From Labilibacter marinus (lineage in GTDB: Bacteria; Bacteroidota; Bacteroidia; Bacteroidales; Marinilabiliaceae), in NCBI RefSeq assembly GCF_001659685.2, contig NZ_LXYE02000045.1:90839-154838 (forward strand): a stretch of DNA of 64,000 nt, written 5' to 3'. Positions 1 through 7,064 of this stretch are shown here, in pieces. A program made the position numbers and the translations under genes. The notes beneath the pieces are model-generated. The model did not search any database and had not been told where the DNA came from. It saw nothing but the letters and a program-made list of their open reading frames with translations. Numbering within the stretch: the first letter of the stretch is position 1; each line of letters opens with the position of its first letter.

Positions 1-330
1 AATCCATTTCTTTAATTTTAACGAGACAAAAAAGAGAGTAGTAGGAATTACAATTAACAACTTTGTCAAAGGGAAAAGGTAAATCAAGATTGAAATACTT
101 AATATACAGAGTACTATTCCAATAATATTTCTAGTCTTATTCTTCAATGTCTCTTTTTTTTCTATGGTTGCCAACGCTAACAATAAGGGGTTGTAAGCTG
201 ATTTGAAAATCCAACCTCCAAAAGCCCACAGAGCCGTAACTAAGGTTTTGGTTATATATTTATTCTTTTCACTAGCCGAAACAAAAGTTTCGGCGAAATT
301 ATTAAACGGAGCAAAACTCCCAGATTTCTG
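1..330 (-). CDS. Partial membrane-protein reading frame without an ATG
   Basis: The minus strand is open for 110 codons from just after a TAG (331-333) to the window edge. The translation looks like a real protein: a soluble start, then GWIFKSAYNPLLLALAT, a basic loop and two hydrophobic stretches near residues 69-86 and 88-104 that could be membrane spans, ending KLKKW. There is no ATG in the frame. The same frame upstream of the TAG begins with an ATG that overlaps the end of the FRG gene, so a gene broken by a nonsense change, a TTG start, or a remnant are all possible. No family was recognised. The 3' end lies outside the window. Confidence 0.4.
275..294. repeat. Perfect 8-bp inverted repeat with AAAA loop
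   Basis: GCCGAAAC and GTTTCGGC flank AAAA. The stem is GC-rich for this region, but no T-run follows on either strand, so it does not look like an intrinsic terminator. It lies inside the partial membrane-protein frame. Confidence 0.6.
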
Positions 331-367
331 CTAACAGCCTATGACCTTTATTTTTTGTTGGGCACTG

Positions 368-1075
368 TTATCTAACGACATTTGGCAGAACTCCCAAATT
401 CTCTACAAAACGATTTAAGTACGTAGACATATGGTCTAAGTCTTGATAAATACTTAATTCATTCACACCATACAACTCTAAAGATTTACTAATTTCACTA
501 AGCCCTTCTTTAGCAATTATTATCTTTTTCATATTTCCACTGTCTTCAATAAGTTCTTCTAAAGGAACATTAGGCTTATGGCTAAATGTAAAAACACCTC
601 TTTGACTTAATATTCTTGAAGTAATACCTTGTGGGTAATATACAGATGAAAAATCTACTTCAAACGGACCAATCATGTCGTGTTTTACAGTGTTCTTAGA
701 TTCAAGAACAAAGACAGCACTATCCTTATTTCCATTATTCCCTAGTAATGCAAAAAAAAGAGCTACTAAAGGATTCTTTGTCCAATCTAAAAGTCTTGTT
801 ACCAAACCATGATGCTGAGCTAAAGCTAACCAATCCCAATCATTTTCTGGTTTTTTGTCAATGAAATTTACAGCATACCTTTTCCAACTTTCAAATATTA
901 TTTTTTCATCAATGTTTTTATCACCTGTAATTACTTTATGATAGTTATCTCTTCCTACTTGTGGAATCAGCTTATATTTAACATCATTTTGTCCTCTAAA
1001 ATGTGTTCTATTGCTACTAAATAATGATATAGTTTCATGAAATTCTGCAAATGATTTTACATATAATTTTTCCAT
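368..1075 (-). CDS. FRG domain-containing protein
   Basis: This 235-residue protein shows the hallmarks of the FRG domain: FRGQ near residue 27, a conserved L.P..R segment, an acidic/aromatic helix, and the block LALAQHHGLVTRLLDWTKNP followed by LVALFFAL near residues 83-110. The name comes from the FRG signature; the biochemical activity is not established, although FRG proteins recur in accessory and phage-defence neighbourhoods. There is no signal peptide or membrane span, so it is probably cytoplasmic. The gene stands alone, is very AT-rich, and its neighbours look unrelated, which fits horizontal acquisition. The first ATG gives a full-length domain and was kept as the start. Confidence 0.85.
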   Translation of the reverse strand: MEKLYVKSFAEFHETISLFSSNRTHFRGQNDVKYKLIPQVGRDNYHKVITGDKNIDEKIIFESWKRYAVNFIDKKPENDWDWLALAQHHGLVTRLLDWTKNPLVALFFALLGNNGNKDSAVFVLESKNTVKHDMIGPFEVDFSSVYYPQGITSRILSQRGVFTFSHKPNVPLEELIEDSGNMKKIIIAKEGLSEISKSLELYGVNELSIYQDLDHMSTYLNRFVENLGVLPNVVR

Positions 1076-1240
1076 ACTATCAAATAATCATTAATGTTTA
1101 CTTAGTTTTTGCATAATTGTGCCCTAACTCCCTAGAGTAAAACAAGCTAAGGTGTTGTTATTTTTCTTTTACTTACCCCTAAAATGTTTTTTTTAGGATT
1201 AATTAAATCTTTCAAAGCTAGAGTTTCACGCTGTTATACT

Positions 1241-1266
1241 AAAAAAAGGCCACCTCTCGGTGGCCT
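1241..1266 (-). terminator. Intrinsic terminator
   Basis: AGGCCACC, a TCTC loop and GGTGGCCT form a perfect 8-bp stem. On the minus strand it is followed by seven T, directly downstream of the gene ending at 1277. Confidence 0.9.
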
Positions 1267-1276
1267 AAATGCTTTA

Positions 1277-1933
1277 TTAACTCCTCACAAAAATGCCTAC
1301 ACTCTCCAGTAGGTCGTTGCGTTTGCCCAGGGCAATTTTTAGTAGGGTTGTAAACTCACGGTTACGCTCAATCATAACTTCCAAGGCTTCGTTTCGTTCT
1401 TGTGTAGCAGCTTGAGCTTCTCCTTTTTCTTGTACTTGCAGGCGTTGTAGCTCAGCTAGCTCCTCTACTTTTTGCTGTTCGGTTTGCAATACTTCAATAC
1501 CCCTGTTAAAACGAGTAAGTAAAGGAAGTAAATTGACATCTGTAGTTATGCCAGCATAAAAAGAACGTAATCGCTCAATCTTTTTACCTATTGCAGCAGG
1601 CAGCTGAATTCCAATTTTTAAAGCGGTATCAAAGTTGGCATTTACCATTACCATACGCGCCAGTTGCATCGTATCATCGTAAATTAGCTCTACCTCCTCT
1701 AACGCAGCATCGCGCCTATCGGTAGCAGTAAGCTTTTCGCTATACTCCTTTTCTTGTTGTTGGCTGGCAGAACGTGCCGTTAAAGCACAAGTTAGCGTTT
1801 GGGCAACATACTCTTCATTTACATTAAACAGGCTTAATTTTTCTAGAATTTCAGGGTTAGCTAGGCTGTTTTTGGCTTTTGTTTCTACTGAAGAAATTTT
1901 TTCATCAATGGTAAGTTTGCTAAAAGACTTCAT
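1277..1933 (-). CDS. Uncharacterised helical protein, 218 aa
   Basis: I do not recognise a family. The protein is almost wholly alpha-helical and charged. A Glu/Gln-rich stretch (LQTEQQKVEELAELQRLQVQ, around residue 150) probably forms a coiled coil, and the end LGKRNDLLESVGIFV looks like a short conserved tail. No signal peptide or membrane span is visible. The start is taken at the ATG at 1933 (MKSFSKLT); the frame stays open 14 codons further, but that stretch (YYIYYSLIKTEII) reads like AT-rich leader. The gene has its own strong terminator, and the 566-bp region upstream is filled mostly by the 21-bp periodic array, so the two may be linked. Confidence 0.75.
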   Translation of the reverse strand: MKSFSKLTIDEKISSVETKAKNSLANPEILEKLSLFNVNEEYVAQTLTCALTARSASQQQEKEYSEKLTATDRRDAALEEVELIYDDTMQLARMVMVNANFDTALKIGIQLPAAIGKKIERLRSFYAGITTDVNLLPLLTRFNRGIEVLQTEQQKVEELAELQRLQVQEKGEAQAATQERNEALEVMIERNREFTTLLKIALGKRNDLLESVGIFVRS

Positions 1934-2095
1934 AATTATTTCGGTTTTGATTAAACTATAATAAATGTAGTACAATTATTTTATTAAATACAAATCTCTT
2001 AACTAATTCATAATTAATCCATATAAGTAAATTATCCACATAATATAATTAAGAACTTACATACATTTCAACGCAATACCACAACAACATCAAAT

Positions 2096-2475
2096 AGTCA
2101 TTTTGTAAGATAAATAAGTCATTTTGCAGAACTAATATTTCTGTTTGCAGGGCAACTAAGTCTATTTATTTCCTCAACAATTCATTTCTTCGTCACTATT
2201 ATTTAGTTTGTAGCTTTTATATATAATTTTGTAGGCATCAGCAGTCACTTTGTAGCATATACCAATGAGTTTGCAGGCCAAAAACATAGACCTTGTAATT
2301 ATGTACAATCATTTTGTAGGCTCGTGTAATGACTTTGCATGTTTAAGCAATCATTTGGCAGCTTTAAGTAGTAATTTCGTAGACAAAAAGAAATGAGTTT
2401 GTAGGCCAACTTATATCTTTTGTAGGCTGCAGTACCCATTTTTCAAGATAGAGTATTGAGTTTGCAGTGTAAATG
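2096..2475. repeat. Eighteen degenerate 21-bp units in near-perfect phase
   Basis: The consensus core is ARTCATTTTGTAGGC plus six variable bases. Units begin at 2096, 2117, 2138, 2159, 2180, 2201, 2222, 2243, 2264, then after one extra base 2286, 2307, 2328, 2349, 2370, and after another extra base 2392, 2413, 2434, 2455. Positions 1, 3, 5, 7, 8, 10, 12 and 13 of the unit are most conserved. Units 4, 5 and 17 are the most decayed. On the minus strand one frame reads as a heptad L-Q-[NST]-[DHE]-x-x-x, but stops and the two one-base steps break it. The region between 1976 and 2541 holds no other gene. Confidence 0.85.
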
Positions 2476-2541
2476 TTCGATAAAATCTGGAAAAATCCCC
2501 TCTAAAACCTTAAACCTTTACACCTTTTCAACCCTTTACCC

Positions 2542-3495
2542 CTATTTCCCAACAACTATCTCCGCTGCTTTTTGCTGCTCAATAATTTTGCGCACATATA
2601 AATTACGGGTGACTTGTCGGCCTAGGCTTACAAGATCTATACTCACTCGCAAGGTATGCTTACCGCCATTGCTAGTAGGTAAATTAGGCATGGCCAGGCG
2701 ACCTCTATCATCTGTTTTTATCTTATCCTGCACTAAATATCCACCCGAATATTTTAAACGAACCGGGCAATTAGTTACTGTAACTTGCTTATCATCATTA
2801 ATCAGAAAAAAGTTATCAGCACTTAAGTTTTGTGTATTGGATGAAATACGAAATGAGTGAATAATTTCATTTATTCGTTTGCTGGATTCCAAGGCTAAAT
2901 TAACCACTTTACCCTTTACCTCAGCCGTGGTCGATTCGTTTAAGTATCCGCTTAAAGCGTCGATGGCTTTGGCATAATGCTCAATGGCGGCAATATGTCG
3001 GCCATGCTCTTGCAGCTCTACCCCGCCCACATAATCCTCCAGGGCCAGTTTTATGGCTTCGGACTTACGCTGTGCCTTAACCTCTTTATACTTTTGTTTC
3101 GATAATCGATAGTACACATATACATTAGATAAATCTTCCCACTTCTCAATATACTCGTAGCCTTCTAAATATTGGGCCGAGGTTGATTTAATACGATTTT
3201 GTAAATACTCATGCACGCCTTGTTTATCCTCAACCTGATAAAACATAGCTTCGGATTTAATGGTAGAATTAATCTGACTCGATATATCTGCTAAAGCGCG
3301 ATCCTTGGCTTTATCCTCGTAAAAAGTAGGCGAACCTACCTTTGAGGTGATACCAATTCCGTAATAATAATCTGGATTTACAGGACGCTCCTTTAACCAT
3401 GCAGGTTTGGTTTGCTCCAATAATTCGGCCTGTTTTTTGGCACCAGAACAGGCCGCTAGTAAGGTGGCTAAAAGTAAAACAATGGCAATGCGCAT
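2542..3495 (-). CDS. LPP20-family lipoprotein
   Basis: The start at ATG 3495 gives MRIAIVLLLATLLAACSG, a lipoprotein signal with lipobox LAAC; the frame opens two codons earlier only with TTG. The segment PAWLKERPVNPDYYYGIGIT followed by a helix with DRALADISSQI resembles the LPP20 family of surface lipoproteins, and the C-terminal part (from about residue 215) looks like an Ig-like beta domain. Role unknown; it is expected to sit in the outer or inner membrane. It follows the TPR-like lipoprotein gene directly, seven bases after that gene's stop, so the two are probably co-transcribed and may work together at the envelope. Confidence 0.75.
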   Translation of the reverse strand: MRIAIVLLLATLLAACSGAKKQAELLEQTKPAWLKERPVNPDYYYGIGITSKVGSPTFYEDKAKDRALADISSQINSTIKSEAMFYQVEDKQGVHEYLQNRIKSTSAQYLEGYEYIEKWEDLSNVYVYYRLSKQKYKEVKAQRKSEAIKLALEDYVGGVELQEHGRHIAAIEHYAKAIDALSGYLNESTTAEVKGKVVNLALESSKRINEIIHSFRISSNTQNLSADNFFLINDDKQVTVTNCPVRLKYSGGYLVQDKIKTDDRGRLAMPNLPTSNGGKHTLRVSIDLVSLGRQVTRNLYVRKIIEQQKAAEIVVGK

Positions 3496-3501
3496 ATACA
3501 A

Positions 3502-4890
3502 TTAATTCTCTGGTTTATAATTCTGAATTTGTTTGGTGATTTGCGATACACAATCCGACATCAAGTCGTTTTCCATATCGGTTAACGAACGTGGTGTTTT
3601 GTTGGCTTCAAACTTTTCTTTTAAAGCACTGATAGAGCTCGCACTATCGTACACCTCATCCTCATCGCTATCCTTGCTCGAATACTTCCAATAACCTGGA
3701 ATCACCTTTTTATAATCACCATCAAACTTGGCATAACTCAATCGCTCCACTTCTTCGTTGTTGTACGAATCGGAAATAGCCAGCTCATCTCTATCGGTTC
3801 TTTTTAAGGAATAAGCCAATGATAAGTATACTCTTCGGGTTAGTTTATACTCGTAATATCTAACCTTATCGTACACCACTTTGGTTTTCATTAAACCTGT
3901 TTCCTTGTCCTTATATTCTATTGTTCTTTTAATAAAACCACGTTTTTCGGTTTTCTGTAGGTTACCCGCACTCTTGCTGTACTTATGCAACATCGACTCA
4001 AATACGGCCTTCGATTTAGGTCGAGCCTCGGCATTAGCCACACCTTTGGTTCTGTCGTATTGAAATGCCTTACCAAAAACATTACTGCTTTTTTGGGTGG
4101 CCGTTCCGGTACCCACTACCTCGTACAAAGGCGATTTAATACCATTAATACCGTTTATCACCTTACTGTTTAACTGTGCTGCTGTGGTTCTATAACCTGA
4201 GTAATTGGTATTCACGGCCGATACATACATGGTTACCTTAGCTTTATCCAAAGAGGTATTCATTAAATCCAGACTATTTTCATATATCTGCACCTGATCT
4301 ACAATTCCCTTAAAAGTAAAATATGCCGAACGATACATCTGATTTTCCATCATTTCGTTTCCACTGCGGTATATCGGTTCGTACTTAGCAATCTTCCATT
4401 TACTTTTGGCATCCTTATAATTATTGTTGATAGACAGAATCTCAGAAAACTGCTTTTCGGAAGTAGTAAATTGTTCCAAGTTCAAGGCTTTTACCGCCTC
4501 TCCATAAAGCTTAGTTAAATAATTATCTTCCATCTCGTTATAATAACTTCTTTGCTCCTCAGGAAATAAAAGTTGAATTCCCACTCCCTTCAACTTCTTA
4601 ATATAAGCTTCGGCATCTCTAAAAGAATATACTGCATCCTTAGCAATACCACTTTGATATTTAGTTTTAAAATCATCAATTTTATCATCCAACACCAATT
4701 GCCCAGTGCGCTGAAGTCCCAGCTTGGCATCTATATTATTGATGTTTTTTTGTAATGAGTTGTAGTAGTTATTGGCTGCATCTAAATACAAGCCTGAGTT
4801 TTCTAGCTCGGTAGCTTTTTTTACAAATCGTTTACTGGCGCAACCAGCCATTAACAATACAAGTGAAATAAGAAGTATAAAATTCTTCAT
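3502..4890 (-). CDS. Lipoprotein with TPR-like N-terminal half
   Basis: The start MKNFILLISLVLLMAGCASK is a lipoprotein signal with lipobox MAGC. Residues from about 25 to 215 form repeated helix pairs with aromatic TPR-like positions (GLYLDAANNYYNSL; EQFTTSEKQFSEILSINNNY; MYRSAYFTFKGIVDQ). The second half is mixed alpha/beta and carries many Lys, Tyr and Asp residues; no family was recognised there. Translation is probably coupled to the LPP20-like gene behind it. The two lipoproteins resemble envelope-biogenesis pairs, but no precise function can be assigned. Confidence 0.7.
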   Translation of the reverse strand: MKNFILLISLVLLMAGCASKRFVKKATELENSGLYLDAANNYYNSLQKNINNIDAKLGLQRTGQLVLDDKIDDFKTKYQSGIAKDAVYSFRDAEAYIKKLKGVGIQLLFPEEQRSYYNEMEDNYLTKLYGEAVKALNLEQFTTSEKQFSEILSINNNYKDAKSKWKIAKYEPIYRSGNEMMENQMYRSAYFTFKGIVDQVQIYENSLDLMNTSLDKAKVTMYVSAVNTNYSGYRTTAAQLNSKVINGINGIKSPLYEVVGTGTATQKSSNVFGKAFQYDRTKGVANAEARPKSKAVFESMLHKYSKSAGNLQKTEKRGFIKRTIEYKDKETGLMKTKVVYDKVRYYEYKLTRRVYLSLAYSLKRTDRDELAISDSYNNEEVERLSYAKFDGDYKKVIPGYWKYSSKDSDEDEVYDSASSISALKEKFEANKTPRSLTDMENDLMSDCVSQITKQIQNYKPEN

Positions 4891-4933
4891 ATAAAGGTTT
4901 TTTGGGTACTGTGTTTATTGTATTCAGATAGTA

Positions 4934-6028
4934 TTACTTCATCATTTCGATAAGGTTACCATCCGTACTTAAAAATTGCTTCATTAAATTGGCCGTTAAA
5001 CAAGAATGAACGGGAATTATCCCCACTACATCTCCTGGTTTAATGTGCTGCAATATATTGTTATTTACAGAAACTATGCCGTGTTCCTGCGATAAGGATT
5101 TAATTTCTCCTATCTCTTCTTCAATATTCCATGTTAAACCACTTAACTTAACCACCTTACCAAAAGAAATAGTACCGTCAGAAAGTTTAATATTATCTTT
5201 GGATAGATGTACGGCGCCTGCATGTAATACTATTTCATTCCTTTCGGGATGAGTAGCAATAACCGGTGCTGCCATACAAACAGCCACATCTTTTAAGGTG
5301 CAACTACCTATTTGCGTTTGGGTGTAATCGTAAAACACAAAGTTACCTGGACGATATTCATCCAAGCCATAAAAATCATTGTACATAGAGCAACTTGGCG
5401 TATCGCCCCACGACAATTGCATCAACGGAAAATGATCTTTTAAAAAGGTTTTCAGCGCCAACGTTTTTTCTAAAGCGGGCTTTACAATGTCATCTAACTG
5501 TTGCTGATTACGTGCATAATAAGTATTGCCTGCATGGGTTAAAAAGCCCATGAAAATAAGTTTTTTGGCTTCTTGCAATGGTGTAAGTAACTTTTTCATC
5601 AGCACTAAATCATCCGCATCAACGCCTGTTCTGTGATAACCAGTATCGGCTTTTATAAAAACACCCACTGGATTATTTAAACAGCCCTCCAATGCATGGA
5701 TGCTTTCCATATCCTCCACCACAATATTTAAATTGATGTTAGAAGCTAACTGATCAATTACCTGCGCTTGTAATTTAGTAACAGAAAGAGCTACCGTAAT
5801 ATCGCTCCAACCATGCTGAGCAAAGTACTCCGCCATTTTTAAGGAGGATACTGTAATTCGTTCTACTCCTGCTTCCCTCAGCCACTCACTCACCTCAGCC
5901 GACTGGTGTGTTTTAAAGTGGGGTCTAAAATCGCCTTTCCACAATTTTACCCGAGCGGCCATTCGCTGAATATTGGCTTTGCAAATAGCTGGATTCAATA
6001 ATAATATAGGTGCTGAAATATGCTGCAT
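4934..6028 (-). CDS. PLP-dependent D-threonine aldolase / D-serine dehydratase-like enzyme
   Basis: The protein has the fold-type III alanine racemase N-terminal barrel plus the C-terminal D-serine dehydratase-like domain. The PLP-binding lysine is in RPHFKTHQ near residue 39. The C-terminal PVHSC supplies the His and Cys that bind the metal ion in D-threonine aldolases and eukaryotic-type D-serine dehydratases. Length (364 aa) matches the family. Likely reaction: metal-assisted cleavage or deamination of a D-3-hydroxy amino acid; the exact substrate cannot be read from sequence. It is preceded by a clear promoter and is followed after 43 bp by the lipoprotein pair. Confidence 0.85.
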   Translation of the reverse strand: MQHISAPILLLNPAICKANIQRMAARVKLWKGDFRPHFKTHQSAEVSEWLREAGVERITVSSLKMAEYFAQHGWSDITVALSVTKLQAQVIDQLASNINLNIVVEDMESIHALEGCLNNPVGVFIKADTGYHRTGVDADDLVLMKKLLTPLQEAKKLIFMGFLTHAGNTYYARNQQQLDDIVKPALEKTLALKTFLKDHFPLMQLSWGDTPSCSMYNDFYGLDEYRPGNFVFYDYTQTQIGSCTLKDVAVCMAAPVIATHPERNEIVLHAGAVHLSKDNIKLSDGTISFGKVVKLSGLTWNIEEEIGEIKSLSQEHGIVSVNNNILQHIKPGDVVGIIPVHSCLTANLMKQFLSTDGNLIEMMK

Positions 6029-6049
6029 GTACTTATATAGTTAGATGCT

Positions 6050-6081
6050 CAAATATAAGCATCGCTTTGTATTATGCCAAA
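6050..6081 (-). promoter_or_regulatory. Bacteroidota-type promoter of the D-threonine aldolase-like gene
   Basis: On the minus strand TTTG (6081-6078) is followed after 20 bases by TATATTTG (6057-6050), an exact match to TTTG-N19/20-TAnnTTTG, ending 21 bases before the ATG. Confidence 0.75.
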
Positions 6082-6187
6082 GTGGAGATAAACACAATTG
6101 TATTTAAACGCAAAGAGAAATCCAATTTCAACTCTCAGCTATGGTAAATATTTATGAGACTAGCATAAGCCCATTAATATGTACCCC

Positions 6188-6327
6188 TTGAGAAGCGCAG
6201 AGGGCGCAAAGGGTTTTAACTGCGTAATAAACCAAAAAAGAATGGACGGCATATTGAGAATCGAAATCCCGAACCCAGCATATTTTAGCGTAGCCAAAAC
6301 ATCTCAGCGTACTCTGCGCCTTCTCAA
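6188..6327. repeat. Intergenic inverted repeat, GAGAAG..CGCAGAG family
   Basis: TTGAGAAGCGCAGAG (6188-6202) is matched in inverted orientation by CTCTGCGCCTTCTCAA (6312-6327), differing by one inserted base, about 110 bp apart. Words such as GGGCGCAAAGGG nearby resemble the repeat-like stretch at 17001-17042. The rest of the 470-bp gap 6029-6499 shows a promoter at one end, a terminator at the other, and no gene. Confidence 0.6.
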
Positions 6328-6423
6328 ATGAATTTAGTCAATAACTTAATCTTTCCGCTCAAACTATGCCAAGCGACTTCAATGCACCCAATTCTTCTCT
6401 GCGTTTAATTTCCTCCTGAAACT

Positions 6424-6453
6424 AAAAAAGGAAGAACCAACGTCCTCCCTTTC
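6424..6453 (-). terminator. Intrinsic terminator of the metal operon
   Basis: On the minus strand GAAAGGGAGGA and TTCTTCCTTTTTT form a stem with a short loop and a T-run, 47 bp downstream of the last gene of the operon. Confidence 0.7.
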
Positions 6454-6499
6454 TCAATTCTATAGCGACTTTCGACTTTATTACTTGATAAACTATCTT

Positions 6500-6988
6500 C
6501 TAGTGATCGTCGTGCTCAATAGCAATTTTAATGAACTCTACCTGTTGGTTTCCGGCTTTATCTAAACAATAAATTCCAAAGTGGTATTCCCCTTCTGCCA
6601 CTTCTTCCATTTCCCCATCATGGTCTATTTCTGTTGGAATTTGAATTTCCATATCTACCTTAACGGACATTTTACCTTCTTCAAATGTCCCATCATAATC
6701 ATAGTCCCAAGGGTGCCCCTCATGGCCATGATCATCCACCACACCTGATTTTAGTTGTGCACTGTGCTCATGACCATCTGAATTAAAATGGATATCAATT
6801 TTATAATTGGCTAATTCTGTATCATCAGAGAAATTACATACAAAGTGAATCTTATCTCCAGGATGAAAGTGATCATCTTCTTCAGGACTAACAACATCTA
6901 TTTCTGGTTTTTTAGTATCTACCTCATCTTTTGTACATGATGATAATGCCATAAAAATGGCTGCTAATATGATGAATGACTTTTTCAT
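6500..6988 (-). CDS. DUF4625 histidine-rich lipoprotein
   Basis: MKKSFIILAAIFMALSSCTK is a lipoprotein signal. The mature part is a single Ig-like beta domain of the DUF4625 type (KPEIDVVSPEEDDHFHPGDK, then LANYKIDIHF). It is unusually rich in His with Asp/Glu (DDHFHPGD, DGHEHS, DDHGHEGHPWD, ending EHDDH), which suggests divalent metal binding. It is the last gene of an operon with a TonB-dependent receptor and a small His/Cys-rich protein, so I infer a role in capturing or handing over a metal such as zinc or copper at the cell surface; the metal is not proven. Confidence 0.8.
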   Translation of the reverse strand: MKKSFIILAAIFMALSSCTKDEVDTKKPEIDVVSPEEDDHFHPGDKIHFVCNFSDDTELANYKIDIHFNSDGHEHSAQLKSGVVDDHGHEGHPWDYDYDGTFEEGKMSVKVDMEIQIPTEIDHDGEMEEVAEGEYHFGIYCLDKAGNQQVEFIKIAIEHDDH

Positions 6989-7064
6989 TTTGATTTTTAT
7001 TTATTCGTTAAAAATTTTAATGATTACCTCCTACTAAAAACGAATAGCTAACTACTATTTTTAT

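Noticed and set aside
275..294. Intrinsic terminator
   Set aside because: The stem is perfect but no T-run follows on either strand, and it lies inside an apparent coding frame.
329..1128. Integron gene cassette around the FRG gene
   Set aside because: TGCCCTAAC (1120-1128) and GTTGGGCA (357-364) flank the gene in inverted orientation and GCTAAC lies at 330-335, like attC ends, but the 36-bp 3' element has no inner dyad and is too short for an attC site. No integrase is visible.
2096..2475. CRISPR array
   Set aside because: Units are degenerate, only 15 bp conserved with about 6 variable bases between them, and no cas gene is near. True CRISPR repeats are nearly identical with longer unique spacers.
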